Positions 1 through 9,731 of a DNA stretch of 16,230 bases are shown here, piece after piece (positions within the stretch are counted from its first letter, which is position 1; the number at the start of each line of letters is the position of its first letter). The stretch comes from Burkholderiaceae bacterium (GTDB taxonomy: Bacteria; Pseudomonadota; Gammaproteobacteria; Burkholderiales; Burkholderiaceae_C), in NCBI GenBank assembly GCA_017999135.1, contig JAGOBT010000015.1, forward strand, positions 1 to 16,230, read 5' to 3'. The notes under the pieces are model-generated. The model saw nothing but the letters and a program-made list of their open reading frames with translations. It did no database searches and had not been told where the DNA came from. Made by a program: the position numbers and the translations under genes.

Positions 1-1
1 C

Positions 2-757
2 ATGATCGTCGGCGGCTTCGTGTTCGGGTTGATCGTCGTGGGCTCGTGGGCTGCCTGCCACCTGTTCGCGGGCCGTGCCGCCTTCCTGCTGGTGGGCGCC
101 ATGGTCGCCACCACCATGAGCGGCAATGTCTTCTTCTGGATCATTCCCGGGCAGCGCAAGGTGGTGGCTGCCATCCGGGCGGGCCAGCCGGTGGACCCGG
201 TGCACGGCCAGCGCGGCAAGCAGCGCAGCGTGCACAACACCTTCTTCACCCTGCCCGTGTTGTTCTCGATGATGAGCAACCACTACGGCTTCACCTACAC
301 CGCGCCGAACAACTGGCTGGTGCTGGTGGCCATCATGACGGCCGGCGCATTGATCCGGCTGTCGTTTGCGCTGCGCCACAAGGCCCTCGCCCATGGCAAG
401 CCCGTGCCCTGGCACTACGCCGTGATCGGCACCGTGCTGCTGCTGGGCACGCTCTGGGCGATTCGGCCCGCCCCGCAACCTGCAACGCCCGCTGCGGCTG
501 CAGCGGCACCGGCACCGGCCAGATTTGCCGACGTGCAGAGCGTGATGGCCCAGCGCTGCGTGCTGTGCCACGGCGCCGCACTGCAAAGCAAGAACGTGCG
601 GCTGGACTCAGCTGCAGACCTGTCGAAGCACGCGCAGATGGTCTACCAGCAGGTGGTGGTGCTCAAGGTCATGCCCATGAACAACGCCACCCAGATGACC
701 GACGACGAACGCGCGCTGGTCAAGCGCTGGTTCGAGGCCGGCGCGCCGAAGAACTGA
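2..757 (+). CDS. puuD: Membrane-bound cytochrome c urate oxidase (urate hydroxylase PuuD), C-terminal part
   Basis: PuuD oxidises urate to 5-hydroxyisourate in the inner membrane and passes electrons to its own cytochrome c domain and then the respiratory chain, so no hydrogen peroxide forms (known for the family). The window holds about 251 residues. Hydrophobic segments lie near residues 3-20, 27-48, 81-92, 103-124 and 138-154, followed by an Ala/Pro linker at 157-173. A small cytochrome c domain then carries the haem motif CVLCH at residues 186-190, with Met224/Met226 as candidate axial ligands. The first visible Met is internal: the family is roughly 400 residues long and the frame is open at the window edge, so the gene is cut by the window and not broken. 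The urate/xanthine permease downstream supports the call. Alternative: a cytochrome-fused membrane protein of unknown substrate, which is less likely. Confidence 0.88.
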   Translation: MIVGGFVFGLIVVGSWAACHLFAGRAAFLLVGAMVATTMSGNVFFWIIPGQRKVVAAIRAGQPVDPVHGQRGKQRSVHNTFFTLPVLFSMMSNHYGFTYTAPNNWLVLVAIMTAGALIRLSFALRHKALAHGKPVPWHYAVIGTVLLLGTLWAIRPAPQPATPAAAAAAPAPARFADVQSVMAQRCVLCHGAALQSKNVRLDSAADLSKHAQMVYQQVVVLKVMPMNNATQMTDDERALVKRWFEAGAPKN

Positions 758-762
758 TGCCT

Positions 763-782
763 GCACCGGGGCTGCCCTGTGC
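763..782 (+). other. Weak intercistronic hairpin between puuD and the permease gene
   Basis: GCAC (763-766) pairs with GTGC (779-782) and GGG (768-770) with CCC (775-777), with one C/T mismatch and a GCTG loop. No T-tract follows. The two genes are only 64 bases apart on the same strand, so this is more likely a minor attenuator or mRNA-stability element than a full terminator. It may also be chance in GC-rich DNA. Confidence 0.25.
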
Positions 783-821
783 CCATTCCACCCACAACAA
801 CCCTTGCGTGAGGAGACAACG

Positions 822-2339
822 ATGACGACGACAGCGGTCCACCCCGTGGACGAGAGACTGCCCACAGGTCGCCTGACGACCCTCGGCCTGCAGCATGTGC
901 TGGTGATGTATGCCGGCGCGGTGGCCGTGCCACTGATCATTGGCCGCGCACTCAAGTTGAGCCCGGAACAGGTCACGATGCTGATCCAGGCTGACCTGTT
1001 CTGCTGCGGGCTGGTGACGCTGATTCAGGCGTTTGGCGTCACCCGCTGGTTCGGCATCCAATTGCCGGTGATGATGGGTGTGACCTTTGCGTCCGTGGCG
1101 CCGATGGTCGCCATGGCCAACGCGATGCCAGGTGTGGAGGGTGCGGGGCGCATCTTCGGCGCCATCATCGGCGCCGGGCTGATCTCGATCCTGATTGCGC
1201 CGGTGGTCAGTCGCATGCTGCGCTTCTTTCCCCCGGTGGTCACCGGGACCATCATCGCGGTGATCGGCATCAGCCTGATGCGTGTGGGCATCAACTGGAT
1301 CTTCGGCGTTCCGGTCGGCCCCACGGCGCCGCAGATCGTCAATCCGGAGCATGCGCAGTGGCTGGCGACCATGAAGAGCATGGCCGGCGCGGCGGTCGCT
1401 CCGGGGGCTTCAGCCAGTGCGCCTGCGGTGGTGCCCGCGGTTCCTGCGGGTCTGTCCATCGTGGCCACGGTACCGAACCCGAAGTATGCGCAGCTGCCCC
1501 ACATCGCCATTGCGGCGCTGGGGCTGGTCTCCATCCTGGCCATCGCGAAGTACGCCAAGGGCTTTGTTGCCAACATCTCGGTGCTGCTGGGCATCGTCAT
1601 CGCGGCCGTGGTCGCGACGGCGCTGGGCTACATGAACTTCGACAAGGTGGCCAAGGCCCATTGGTTCGACGTGGTCCTGCCCTTCGAAATCGCCACACCC
1701 ACGTTCGACCCCATCCTCATCCTCACGATGACCCTGGTGATGATCGTCGTGATGATCGAGTCCACCGGCATGTTCCTGGCGCTGTCTGATCTGACGGGCA
1801 AGAAGATCGACCAGGGCCAGCTGTCGGCCGGCCTGCGTGTCGATGGTGTGGGAACCCTGATCGGCGGCCTCTTCAACACCTTTCCGTACACCAGCTTCTC
1901 GCAGAACGTGGGTCTGGTGGCCGTCACCGGTGTGAAGAGCCGCTATGTGTGCGTGGCCGCCGGTGTCATCCTGGCGTTGCTGGGGTTGCTTCCCAAGATG
2001 GCTGCACTCGTCGAGTCGCTTCCTACTTTCGTGCTGGGCGGTGCGGGCCTGGTGATGTTCGGCATGGTGGCAGCCACCGGCATCCGCATCCTGGCGACGG
2101 TGGACTACATGGGCAACCGCAACAACCTGTTCATCGTGGCCGTCTCGATCGGCTTCGGCATGATTCCGTTGATCGCGCCGCGCTACCTGCAGTGGATGCC
2201 GCATGACATCCATCCGCTGATCGAGTCGGGCATTCTGCTGGCCTCGCTGTCTGCAGTCTTGCTGAACCTGTTCTTCAACGGGTCCAGGGGCGACGTTCGC
2301 AGCGCGGTGGAAGCGTCCAAGTCCTTCGACTCGCACTGA
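822..2339 (+). CDS. uacT: NCS2-family urate/xanthine:H+ symporter (UacT-like)
   Basis: This 505-residue inner-membrane permease belongs to the nucleobase:cation symporter-2 family and most likely imports urate or xanthine by proton symport. It has many hydrophobic helices. The NCS2 signature lies at 361-370 (Q-N-x-G-x4-T-G), and an acidic residue in a membrane helix (Glu313, in MIESTG) is placed like the conserved purine-binding Glu of TM8. The stretch around 341-422 resembles E. coli UacT (YgfU) closely from memory. I chose ATG 822 because GAGGAG (810-815) lies six bases upstream; the TTG at 804 would put this site inside the gene. Residues 161-224 form an unusually long loop rich in Ala and Pro (188-212). 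It lies 64 bases after puuD, so co-transcription is likely. Substrate choice between urate and xanthine cannot be settled from sequence. Confidence 0.88.
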   Translation: MTTTAVHPVDERLPTGRLTTLGLQHVLVMYAGAVAVPLIIGRALKLSPEQVTMLIQADLFCCGLVTLIQAFGVTRWFGIQLPVMMGVTFASVAPMVAMANAMPGVEGAGRIFGAIIGAGLISILIAPVVSRMLRFFPPVVTGTIIAVIGISLMRVGINWIFGVPVGPTAPQIVNPEHAQWLATMKSMAGAAVAPGASASAPAVVPAVPAGLSIVATVPNPKYAQLPHIAIAALGLVSILAIAKYAKGFVANISVLLGIVIAAVVATALGYMNFDKVAKAHWFDVVLPFEIATPTFDPILILTMTLVMIVVMIESTGMFLALSDLTGKKIDQGQLSAGLRVDGVGTLIGGLFNTFPYTSFSQNVGLVAVTGVKSRYVCVAAGVILALLGLLPKMAALVESLPTFVLGGAGLVMFGMVAATGIRILATVDYMGNRNNLFIVAVSIGFGMIPLIAPRYLQWMPHDIHPLIESGILLASLSAVLLNLFFNGSRGDVRSAVEASKSFDSH

Positions 2340-2345
2340 CCTGGC

Positions 2346-2391
2346 CCACGGCGTCTTCCGGTGCCGCCAAGCCCGAGAAGACGCCCAGTGG
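2346..2391. terminator. Bidirectional terminator-like hairpin between convergent permease and lysR genes
   Basis: GGCGTCTTC (2350-2358) is perfectly complementary to GAAGACGCC (2377-2385), giving a 9-bp stem with an 18-base loop. CCAC (2346-2349) can extend it by pairing with GTGG (2388-2391) across a two-base bulge. It lies between the stop codons of two converging genes (2339 and 2393), the classic place for a shared terminator. There is no T-tract on either strand, so it would be a non-canonical intrinsic terminator or a stabilising 3' structure. Confidence 0.6.
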
Positions 2392-2392
2392 C

Positions 2393-3301
2393 TCAGATGG
2401 CGTCAAGCCACCAGTCTCCAACCAGCCTGCCCTGCAGGTGGCCGATGAAAGCGCTGACCTTGTGGGGCACCAGCTTCGGCGACGGGTAGACAGCGTGCAT
2501 CTCCTGCGCCGGCAGGCTGTGGTCCACCATCACTGGCTTGACGGTGCCTGAGGCCAGGGACTCTCTGGCCACGTACCACGGCAGGATGGCCAGGCCCATG
2601 CCGTTGCTGGCGGCGGCCAGAACCGCAGACAGATTGTTGGAACGCAAGGGGCCCCTGACCGGCACAGACGCACTGGCGCCACCGGGTTCGGTCATCCGCC
2701 ACCGGTCGTCTCCTTGCACGCTGCTGTAGACGATGCATGCGTGACCGGCCAGGTCCGCCACGCAGCGGGGCTCGCCGTGCGCGCCCAGGTAGGCATCGGT
2801 GGCGACCATCACCCAGGGGTTGAGCCCCAGGTAGCGCGCGCCCAGGCTGGAGTCGGACATCTGGCCCATGCGGATGGCGACGTCGATGCCTTGCTCGACC
2901 AGATCGACGTACCGGTCATCGAAACTGATGTCGATCCGCACAGCGGGATGGAGCCGCATGTACTGCAGGACGATCGGCACCAGGACACGCCGCCCGAAGG
3001 CAACCGACGTGCTGATGCGCAAGAGGCCGCCCTCGCCACGCTGCACCTGGGTGGCCTGGGTCTCGGCCTCGTCGATGGCGCGCTCGATGGACTTGCACTT
3101 CTCGTAGTAGAGCTGGCCGGCCTCGGTCAGCGTCACGCCGCGCGTGGACCGGTGCAGCAGGCGCACACCCAGGCGGTTCTCGGTGGCCGCCACGGCCTTG
3201 GTGGCGGTGGGCTGCGTGATGCCCAGCTCCGCTGCGGCGCGGCTGAAGCTGCTGGTCTCGACCACGCGGATGAACACCTGGATGGCACTGACTCTGTCCA
3301 T
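2393..3301 (-). CDS. LysR-type transcriptional regulator (CrgA-like subgroup), divergent from gcl
   Basis: This 302-residue protein has the usual LysR length. The N-terminal winged helix-turn-helix covers about residues 1-60 (FSRAAAELGITQPTATKAVA, with the recognition helix near 28-37). The effector-binding domain spans about 90-295 and resembles the CrgA-like periplasmic-binding-type fold. The start is ATG 3301, which gives the family's normal N-terminus; an upstream extension to 3394 would run through the whole intergenic region. No Shine-Dalgarno is visible, but TACAGT lies five bases before the start, suggesting a leaderless mRNA. The gene is divergent from gcl (119 bases apart) and convergent with the permease, so it probably controls the glyoxylate operon and perhaps itself. 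A pathway intermediate such as glyoxylate or an allantoin-derived compound is a plausible ligand, but this is inference. Confidence 0.9.
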   Translation of the reverse strand: MDRVSAIQVFIRVVETSSFSRAAAELGITQPTATKAVAATENRLGVRLLHRSTRGVTLTEAGQLYYEKCKSIERAIDEAETQATQVQRGEGGLLRISTSVAFGRRVLVPIVLQYMRLHPAVRIDISFDDRYVDLVEQGIDVAIRMGQMSDSSLGARYLGLNPWVMVATDAYLGAHGEPRCVADLAGHACIVYSSVQGDDRWRMTEPGGASASVPVRGPLRSNNLSAVLAAASNGMGLAILPWYVARESLASGTVKPVMVDHSLPAQEMHAVYPSPKLVPHKVSAFIGHLQGRLVGDWWLDAI

Positions 3302-3420
3302 GGGGCACTGTAGCCCTGCCCATGATCCGGCGCGCCTCGGAATAGTGCTTATGCGCACCCTTGGATTCGCAGGCGACCTCTCGCTGGCCATCATCTCTCT
3401 CCTCAGATCAGGAGACTCAC
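3302..3420. promoter_or_regulatory. Divergent lysR-gcl control region with candidate operator dyads
   Basis: This 119-base region should contain both promoters. Two short dyads stand out: TCCG-N8-CGGA (3326-3341, flanking the palindrome GGCGCGCC at 3329-3336) and GTGC-N6-GCAC (3345-3358). I did not find an exact T-N11-A motif in 3302-3376, so the LysR site is not proven. The gcl ribosome-binding site AGGAGA is at 3410-3415. No convincing sigma-70 -35/-10 pair for gcl is visible, consistent with an activator-dependent promoter (inference). Confidence 0.45.
3307..3312 (-). promoter_or_regulatory. Candidate -10 element for leaderless lysR transcription
   Basis: On the minus strand TACAGT (a TAnnnT-type -10 hexamer) ends five bases before the ATG at 3301. 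Transcription starting 6-7 bases downstream of this hexamer would begin at the start codon. The upstream sequence lacks a good Shine-Dalgarno, which fits. No -35 match is visible. Confidence 0.3.
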
Positions 3421-5214
<1,794 letters not shown>

Positions 5215-5227
5215 ACGCAGGAACGCC

Positions 5228-6007
5228 ATGCCCAAGTTTGCTGCCAACCTGACGATGCTCTTCACCGAGCATGCGTTTCTGGACCGCTTCGACCATGCCG
5301 CCAAGGCAGGCTTCAAGGCCGTCGAGTTCCTGTTTCCGTACGCCTTCCATCCGGGCGACATCAAGCGTCGTCTGGACGCCAACGGCCTGGCGCTGGTTCT
5401 GCACAACCTGCCTGCCGGGAACTGGGACGCTGGCGAGCGTGGCATCGCCTGCCACCCCGACCGGGTGAATGAATTCCGCGAAGGCGTCGAAACGGCGATC
5501 CGCCATGCCGGTGCACTGGGCGTGCGGCAGCTCAACTGTCTGGTTGGCAAGGCGCCCGCCGGCGTTGCCGACGACGTGCTGCGCCGGACGGTGGTTGACA
5601 ACCTGCGCTACGCCGCTGACGCGCTGAAGAAGGCAGGACTGCGCCTGCTGATCGAGCCGATCAACACGCATGACATCCCGGGCTTCTACCTGAACCGCAC
5701 AGTGCAAGCCGCCGATCTGTTGGCGGAGGTGGGCGCAGACAACGCCTTCATCCAGTACGACATCTACCACGCACAGCGCATGGAGGGTGAGCTGGCTGCC
5801 ACGATCGAGAAGTACCTCCCGCGCATCGGGCACATCCAGCTGGCTGACAACCCGGGGCGCAACGAACCCGGCACCGGCGAGATCCACTACCCCTTCCTGT
5901 TCGCGCATCTGGACCGCATCGGCTACCAGGGCTGGATCGGCTGCGAATACAAGCCTGCCACGACCACCGAGGCCGGGCTGGGCTGGCGCCAGTCGCTGGT
6001 GCGCTGA
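5228..6007 (+). CDS. hyi: Hydroxypyruvate isomerase
   Basis: Hyi interconverts hydroxypyruvate and tartronate semialdehyde, the product of Gcl. The 259-residue protein is a xylose-isomerase-like TIM barrel of normal family length (E. coli 258). Candidate active-site and metal residues sit at positions matching E. coli Hyi: Glu143 (LIEPIN), Asp178 (QYDIYH), Gln204 (HIQLAD) and Glu240 (GCEYKP). The N-terminal FAANLTMLFTE and the C-terminal block from 198 to 245 are typical of the family. The start is ATG 5228, with AGGAA at 5219-5223. It begins 13 bases after the gcl stop, so the two are surely co-transcribed. It lets the cell also use hydroxypyruvate as a side entry into the glycerate pathway. 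Confidence 0.96.
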   Translation: MPKFAANLTMLFTEHAFLDRFDHAAKAGFKAVEFLFPYAFHPGDIKRRLDANGLALVLHNLPAGNWDAGERGIACHPDRVNEFREGVETAIRHAGALGVRQLNCLVGKAPAGVADDVLRRTVVDNLRYAADALKKAGLRLLIEPINTHDIPGFYLNRTVQAADLLAEVGADNAFIQYDIYHAQRMEGELAATIEKYLPRIGHIQLADNPGRNEPGTGEIHYPFLFAHLDRIGYQGWIGCEYKPATTTEAGLGWRQSLVR

Positions 6008-6008
6008 T

Positions 6009-6023
6009 CTGGCGCGCCGCCAG
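6009..6023 (+). other. Small intercistronic hairpin between hyi and glxR
   Basis: CTGGCG (6009-6014) pairs perfectly with CGCCAG (6018-6023) around a CGC loop, starting two bases after the hyi stop. It has no T-tract, and glxR keeps its own ribosome-binding site (AAGGA, 6044-6048). It may cause partial termination or mark an mRNA-processing point that sets the hyi:glxR ratio. Confidence 0.35.
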
Positions 6024-6055
6024 CCCTGCCTGCAAGACATCACAAGGACATCGTC

Positions 6056-6961
6056 ATGACCAACCATCCCCTCCGGATCGGCTTCATCGGCCTGGGCATC
6101 ATGGGCACGCCCATGGCCTGCCACCTGATGAAGGCGGGCCACCAGTTGTTCGTCTTCACACGGGGCAAGATGCCGGAGGAGATCGCGCACAGCACAGCGA
6201 CCCAGTGCCTGGACGCCAAGGGCGTGGCGCAACGGGCCGACATCATCATCACGATGGTCCCCGACACGCCGGACGTGGCCGAGGTGCTGTTCGGCGAGAC
6301 GGGTGTGGCCCAAGGTTTGACAGCGGGCAAGGTGGTGGTCGACATGTCGTCCATCTCACCGGTGGACACCAAGCAGTTCGCCAGAAAGATCGAAGCGCTG
6401 GGCTGCGACTACCTGGATGCCCCCGTGTCGGGCGGTGACGTGGGCGCCAGGAACGCCACCCTGTCGATCATGGTGGGTGGCAAGCCCGAGGTGTTCGAGC
6501 GCGTCAAGCCGGTGTTCGGTTTGATGGGCAAGAACATCACGCTGGTGGGTGGCAGCGGTGACGGCCAGACCTGCAAGGTGGCGAATCAGATCGTGGTGGC
6601 CTTGACGATCCAGGCCGTGGCCGAGGGCCTGCTGTTTGCTGCCAAGGCTGGCGCCGATCCGGCGCAGGTGCGTTCCGCGCTGATGGGAGGGCTGGCCACG
6701 TCGCGCATCCTGGACATCCTGGGCGATCGCATGATCAAGCGCAGCTTCGACCCTGGTTTCCGCATTGCGCTGCACCAGAAGGATCTCAACCTGGCGCTGG
6801 GCGCGGCCAAGGCTCTTGGCCTGGCGCTCCCCGCGACCGCCAACGCGCAGCAGCTGTTCAGTGCCTGCGTGTCGCATGGCGGCGCGGCCTGGGACCATTC
6901 CGGCATGGTGCGCGCGCTGGAGAAGCTGTCGAACTTCGAGATCGGCCAGGCCACTGCCTGA
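6056..6961 (+). CDS. glxR: 2-hydroxy-3-oxopropionate (tartronate semialdehyde) reductase
   Basis: This enzyme reduces tartronate semialdehyde to D-glycerate with NAD(P)H. The 301-residue protein belongs to the beta-hydroxyacid dehydrogenase family. The Rossmann cofactor motif GFIGLGIMGTPM lies at 9-20, the substrate-binding block DAPVSGG at 121-127, and the catalytic Lys174 sits in GQTCKVANQ (170-178). The all-alpha C-terminal half follows, with the conserved KDLNLAL near 242-248. ATG 6056 has AAGGA (6044-6048) seven bases upstream. It follows hyi by 48 bases and is followed by the glycerate kinase after 27. Sequence alone would also allow 3-hydroxyisobutyrate dehydrogenase; the gcl-hyi context decides for tartronate semialdehyde. 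The symbol glxR (garR in some species) follows the glyoxylate-linked paralogue. Confidence 0.95.
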   Translation: MTNHPLRIGFIGLGIMGTPMACHLMKAGHQLFVFTRGKMPEEIAHSTATQCLDAKGVAQRADIIITMVPDTPDVAEVLFGETGVAQGLTAGKVVVDMSSISPVDTKQFARKIEALGCDYLDAPVSGGDVGARNATLSIMVGGKPEVFERVKPVFGLMGKNITLVGGSGDGQTCKVANQIVVALTIQAVAEGLLFAAKAGADPAQVRSALMGGLATSRILDILGDRMIKRSFDPGFRIALHQKDLNLALGAAKALGLALPATANAQQLFSACVSHGGAAWDHSGMVRALEKLSNFEIGQATA

Positions 6962-6988
6962 GCCCGTCACCCGATCCGGAGCCCGGCC

Positions 6989-8305
6989 ATGCATTGCCCC
7001 AAGCCCAACGGGCCGGTCCAGCCCAGGGACCTGCTGAAGCTGCTGTTTGCCACGGCGATCGCCTCGGCGCAGCCGTCACGCTGCGTCCCGGCTCACCTGC
7101 CGCGCGCGGAGGATCTCGGTCGCGGTCGGCTCATCGTCATCGGCGCCGGCAAGGCATCGGCGGCGATGGCCCGCGCTGTCGAGGACCACTGGACCGGCGA
7201 CCCGTCCCAGCTGCGCGGCCTGGTCGTGACACGGTACGGCCACGGGGTGGCGTGCCAGCACATCGAGATCGTCGAAGCGGCGCACCCGGTGCCCGACGCT
7301 GCAGGCCTGGCTGCGGCCGAGCGCATGCTGTCCATGGTGCACGGCTTGCATGCCGACGATGTGGTGCTGTGCCTCATCTCGGGCGGGGGATCGTCGCTGC
7401 TGCCGTTGCCGCTGCCGGGCCTGACACTCGCGCACAAGCAGGCCGTCAACCGCGCGCTGCTGAAGTCGGGCGCCACCATCCGCGAGATGAACTGCGTGCG
7501 ACGCCATCTCTCGGCCATCAAGGGCGGGCGATTGGCCGCCGCCTGCCACCCGGCGCGGGTCGTGAACCTGCTGATCTCCGATGTGCCGGGCGACAACCCG
7601 ATGGACATTGCATCAGGCCCCACCGTGGCCGACCCCACGACCTGCGCGGACGCGCTGGCCATCGTGCGACGCCACGGCATCGATCTGCCCGCCGAGGTGC
7701 TGAGCGTGCTGCAGACTGGCCGCGGCGAGTCCGTCAAGCCTGACGACCCGCGCATTGCCCGCGTGCAGACCCACATGATCGCCACGCCGCAGATGGCGTT
7801 GGAGGCCGCCGCAGCGGTGGCGCAAGGCGCGGGTGTCCGGGCCTACGTGCTGGGGGACGCCATCGAAGGGGAAGCCCGAGATGTCGGCAAGGTGCTGGGC
7901 GGCATCGCGCTGCAGGTGGCCGATCGCGGGCAGCCTGTCGACGCACCCTGTGTCCTGCTGTCTGGCGGCGAATCGACCGTGACGGTGACCGGCAAGGGGC
8001 GTGGAGGCCGCAACGTCGAATTCCTGCTGTCGCTGGGCATCGCCCTGGACGGACACCCGCGTGTCCACGCACTGGCGGGTGACACCGACGGTGTCGATGG
8101 TCAGGAGGAGATCGCCGGTGCGGTGCTCGGGCCTGACAGCCTGGCGCGCGCCTGGCAGCGGGGCATCCGGCCCCAGGACAGCCTTGCCGACAACGACGGG
8201 CATGGCTTCTTCGGGGCGCTGGGTGACGCCGTCATCACGGGTCCGACGTTGACCAACGTCAACGATTTCCGGGCGATCTACATCGACGCGCCCGGCCCCC
8301 AGTGA
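6989..8305 (+). CDS. ttuD: Glycerate 2-kinase, GckA/TtuD type with MOFRL domain
   Basis: The enzyme phosphorylates D-glycerate with ATP, giving 2-phosphoglycerate for lower glycolysis. The 438-residue protein has the usual two-part architecture. The N-terminal glycerate-kinase domain (about 12-250) contains SGGGSSLLP (131-139) and an RRHLSAIKGG block (161-170). The C-terminal MOFRL domain (about 320-430) contains LLSGGEST, GRGGRNVEF and GDTDGVDG. ATG 6989 has GGAG at 6978-6981. It is the last gene of the operon, 27 bases after glxR, and completes the route from glyoxylate. The family was first named TtuD 'hydroxypyruvate reductase' from tartrate clusters, and older annotations still carry that name; kinase activity is now the accepted role. 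It is unrelated to the GarK/GlxK kinase family of E. coli. Confidence 0.93.
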   Translation: MHCPKPNGPVQPRDLLKLLFATAIASAQPSRCVPAHLPRAEDLGRGRLIVIGAGKASAAMARAVEDHWTGDPSQLRGLVVTRYGHGVACQHIEIVEAAHPVPDAAGLAAAERMLSMVHGLHADDVVLCLISGGGSSLLPLPLPGLTLAHKQAVNRALLKSGATIREMNCVRRHLSAIKGGRLAAACHPARVVNLLISDVPGDNPMDIASGPTVADPTTCADALAIVRRHGIDLPAEVLSVLQTGRGESVKPDDPRIARVQTHMIATPQMALEAAAAVAQGAGVRAYVLGDAIEGEARDVGKVLGGIALQVADRGQPVDAPCVLLSGGESTVTVTGKGRGGRNVEFLLSLGIALDGHPRVHALAGDTDGVDGQEEIAGAVLGPDSLARAWQRGIRPQDSLADNDGHGFFGALGDAVITGPTLTNVNDFRAIYIDAPGPQ

Positions 8306-8339
8306 TCCGGGCGCAGAACACGAAACGCCAGGAATTGGG

Positions 8340-8359
8340 CCACCCCGGCGCGGGGCTGG
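8340..8359. terminator. Terminator-like hairpin between convergent glycerate kinase and sensor kinase genes
   Basis: CCCCG (8343-8347) pairs with CGGGG (8351-8355) around a GCG loop, extended by CCA/TGG (8340-8342, 8357-8359) past one bulged C. On the plus strand it is followed by the weak T-rich stretch ATTTCT. It lies in the 73-base gap between converging genes and probably ends the gcl operon transcript; it could also serve the opposite strand. Confidence 0.55.
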
Positions 8360-8378
8360 ATTTCTGCCGCCCGCAAGC

Positions 8379-9731
8379 CTAAGTCGCCAGCGTGAAGCCG
8401 ACCTTGGTGGTGCCGCTGGTGCTCTCGGCCAGGGTGCGGCCCGCATGCATGCGGGCGATGGCGGCCACGATGGCCAGGCCCAGGCCGTGGTGCTGGCCGT
8501 CTTCGCAGCAGCGCGCGCTGTCGACGCGGAAGAAGCGGTCGAACAGCCGCGGCAGGTGGTCGGGCGCAATCGCCTCGCCGCGGTTCTGCACCACCAGCTG
8601 CACCTGCTGCGCCTCAGGCGCCGGGGCGATGGCGATCACCACCGTGCTGCCCCGCTCGGCAAAGCGGGTGGCGTTGCCCAGCAGGTTGGACAGCGCGCGC
8701 TTGACCAGCGGTTCATCGACCGGCAGCGTGGCATCGCCCTCGATGCGCAGCGCCAGGCCGGCGTCTTCCAGCGTGGCTTCGTGAAATTCGCTCACCTGCG
8801 CCGCCAGGTTGGCCAGGCTGACCGGCGCGCCGCGCCGCGCCGTCACGCCGCGGTCGGCCTGCGACAGGAACAGCATGTCGTTGACCAGGGCCGACAGGCG
8901 CTGCATCTCCTCCAGGTTGCTCTGCAGCGTCTCGCGCAGCGCCTCGGGGCTGCGCTCACGTGACAGCGTCACCTCGGTCTCGCCGATCAGCGTGGCCAGC
9001 GGCGTGCGCAGCTCGTGCGCCACGTCGGCATTGAAGGCCTCCAGCTGGCCATAGGCCTGTTGCAGCCGGTCCATCAGCGCGTTGAACTGCTCGATCCAGG
9101 GCGACAGTTCCTCGGCCGGGTCGGCCAGAGCCAGGCGCTGGTGCAGCAGCTGGGGCGAAATGGCGCGCGTCTGCTGCGCCAGCGCATTCACCGGCGCCAG
9201 GCTGCGCCGCACGAACCAGCCCGCACCCAGGGCCACCACCACGCCGGCCGACAGCGACATGCCTAGCAGGATCAGCGCCCAGCGCGTGCCCAGCTGCGCG
9301 CTGCGGGTGAAGTCGACGGTGTAGCGCGCCCGCAGCAGGCCGCCTTGCAGCCCGGGCGTGGGCACCTCGAAGCTGTGCGACGACTGATGGCTGGACTGCG
9401 CCAGCCGCTGCGACGGCGCGTCGGCATACAGCGGCGTGCCGTCGGCGCGCCACACCTCCAGGCGGGCGTTCGAGCGCATCGGCGCGTCGGCGATCAGTCG
9501 ATTCAGCACGGCCGGCTCACCGCCGCTGCGGGCTTCCAGCGTCAGGATGTCGACGAGCTGGTCGCAGTGCCCGGCCTGCTCCTGCGCATTGCGCTGCTTG
9601 ACCATGGTGGCCATCGAGAACCAGCTGATGGCCGACACCAGGCCGATCACGACGGCGGTGAAGATTGCCAGCTTCTTCGACAGCCGGGTGGCGATCGAAT
9701 GGCTGCAAAGCACCGTGGGGCAGCTGGTCAC
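8379..9731 (-). CDS. CusS/CopS-like (heavy-metal type) sensor histidine kinase
   Basis: This 450-residue inner-membrane kinase should phosphorylate the regulator encoded just upstream. Its order is: TM1 about 20-43, a periplasmic sensor region 44-150, TM2 151-174, HAMP about 175-228, a HisKA domain with His239 in [13 protein letters not shown], and an ATPase domain with Asn353 (N-box) and HHGLGLAIV (G2). The G1 region reads NRGEAI and not DxGxG, as in the heavy-metal kinase subfamily. The sensor loop carries His55, Cys56, His115 and His119, possible metal ligands (inference). The GTG start at 9731 overlaps the regulator's TGA by four bases (GTGA), implying translational coupling; no better start exists. 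QseC-like kinases are the main alternative. No metal efflux genes lie in the window, so the signal remains uncertain. Confidence 0.85.
   Translation of the reverse strand: MTSCPTVLCSHSIATRLSKKLAIFTAVVIGLVSAISWFSMATMVKQRNAQEQAGHCDQLVDILTLEARSGGEPAVLNRLIADAPMRSNARLEVWRADGTPLYADAPSQRLAQSSHQSSHSFEVPTPGLQGGLLRARYTVDFTRSAQLGTRWALILLGMSLSAGVVVALGAGWFVRRSLAPVNALAQQTRAISPQLLHQRLALADPAEELSPWIEQFNALMDRLQQAYGQLEAFNADVAHELRTPLATLIGETEVTLSRERSPEALRETLQSNLEEMQRLSALVNDMLFLSQADRGVTARRGAPVSLANLAAQVSEFHEATLEDAGLALRIEGDATLPVDEPLVKRALSNLLGNATRFAERGSTVVIAIAPAPEAQQVQLVVQNRGEAIAPDHLPRLFDRFFRVDSARCCEDGQHHGLGLAIVAAIARMHAGRTLAESTSGTTKVGFTLAT

Noticed and set aside
3329..3336. GGCGCGCC palindrome, also found within 6011-6018, considered as a shared operator
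   Set aside because: It is a high-GC 8-mer likely by chance at this composition, and the second copy lies inside an operon just after a stop codon with no sign of a promoter.
3361..3420. Upstream TTG start for gcl adding 20 residues
   Set aside because: The extra residues do not match the family N-terminus, and the good ribosome-binding site at 3410-3415 serves ATG 3421.
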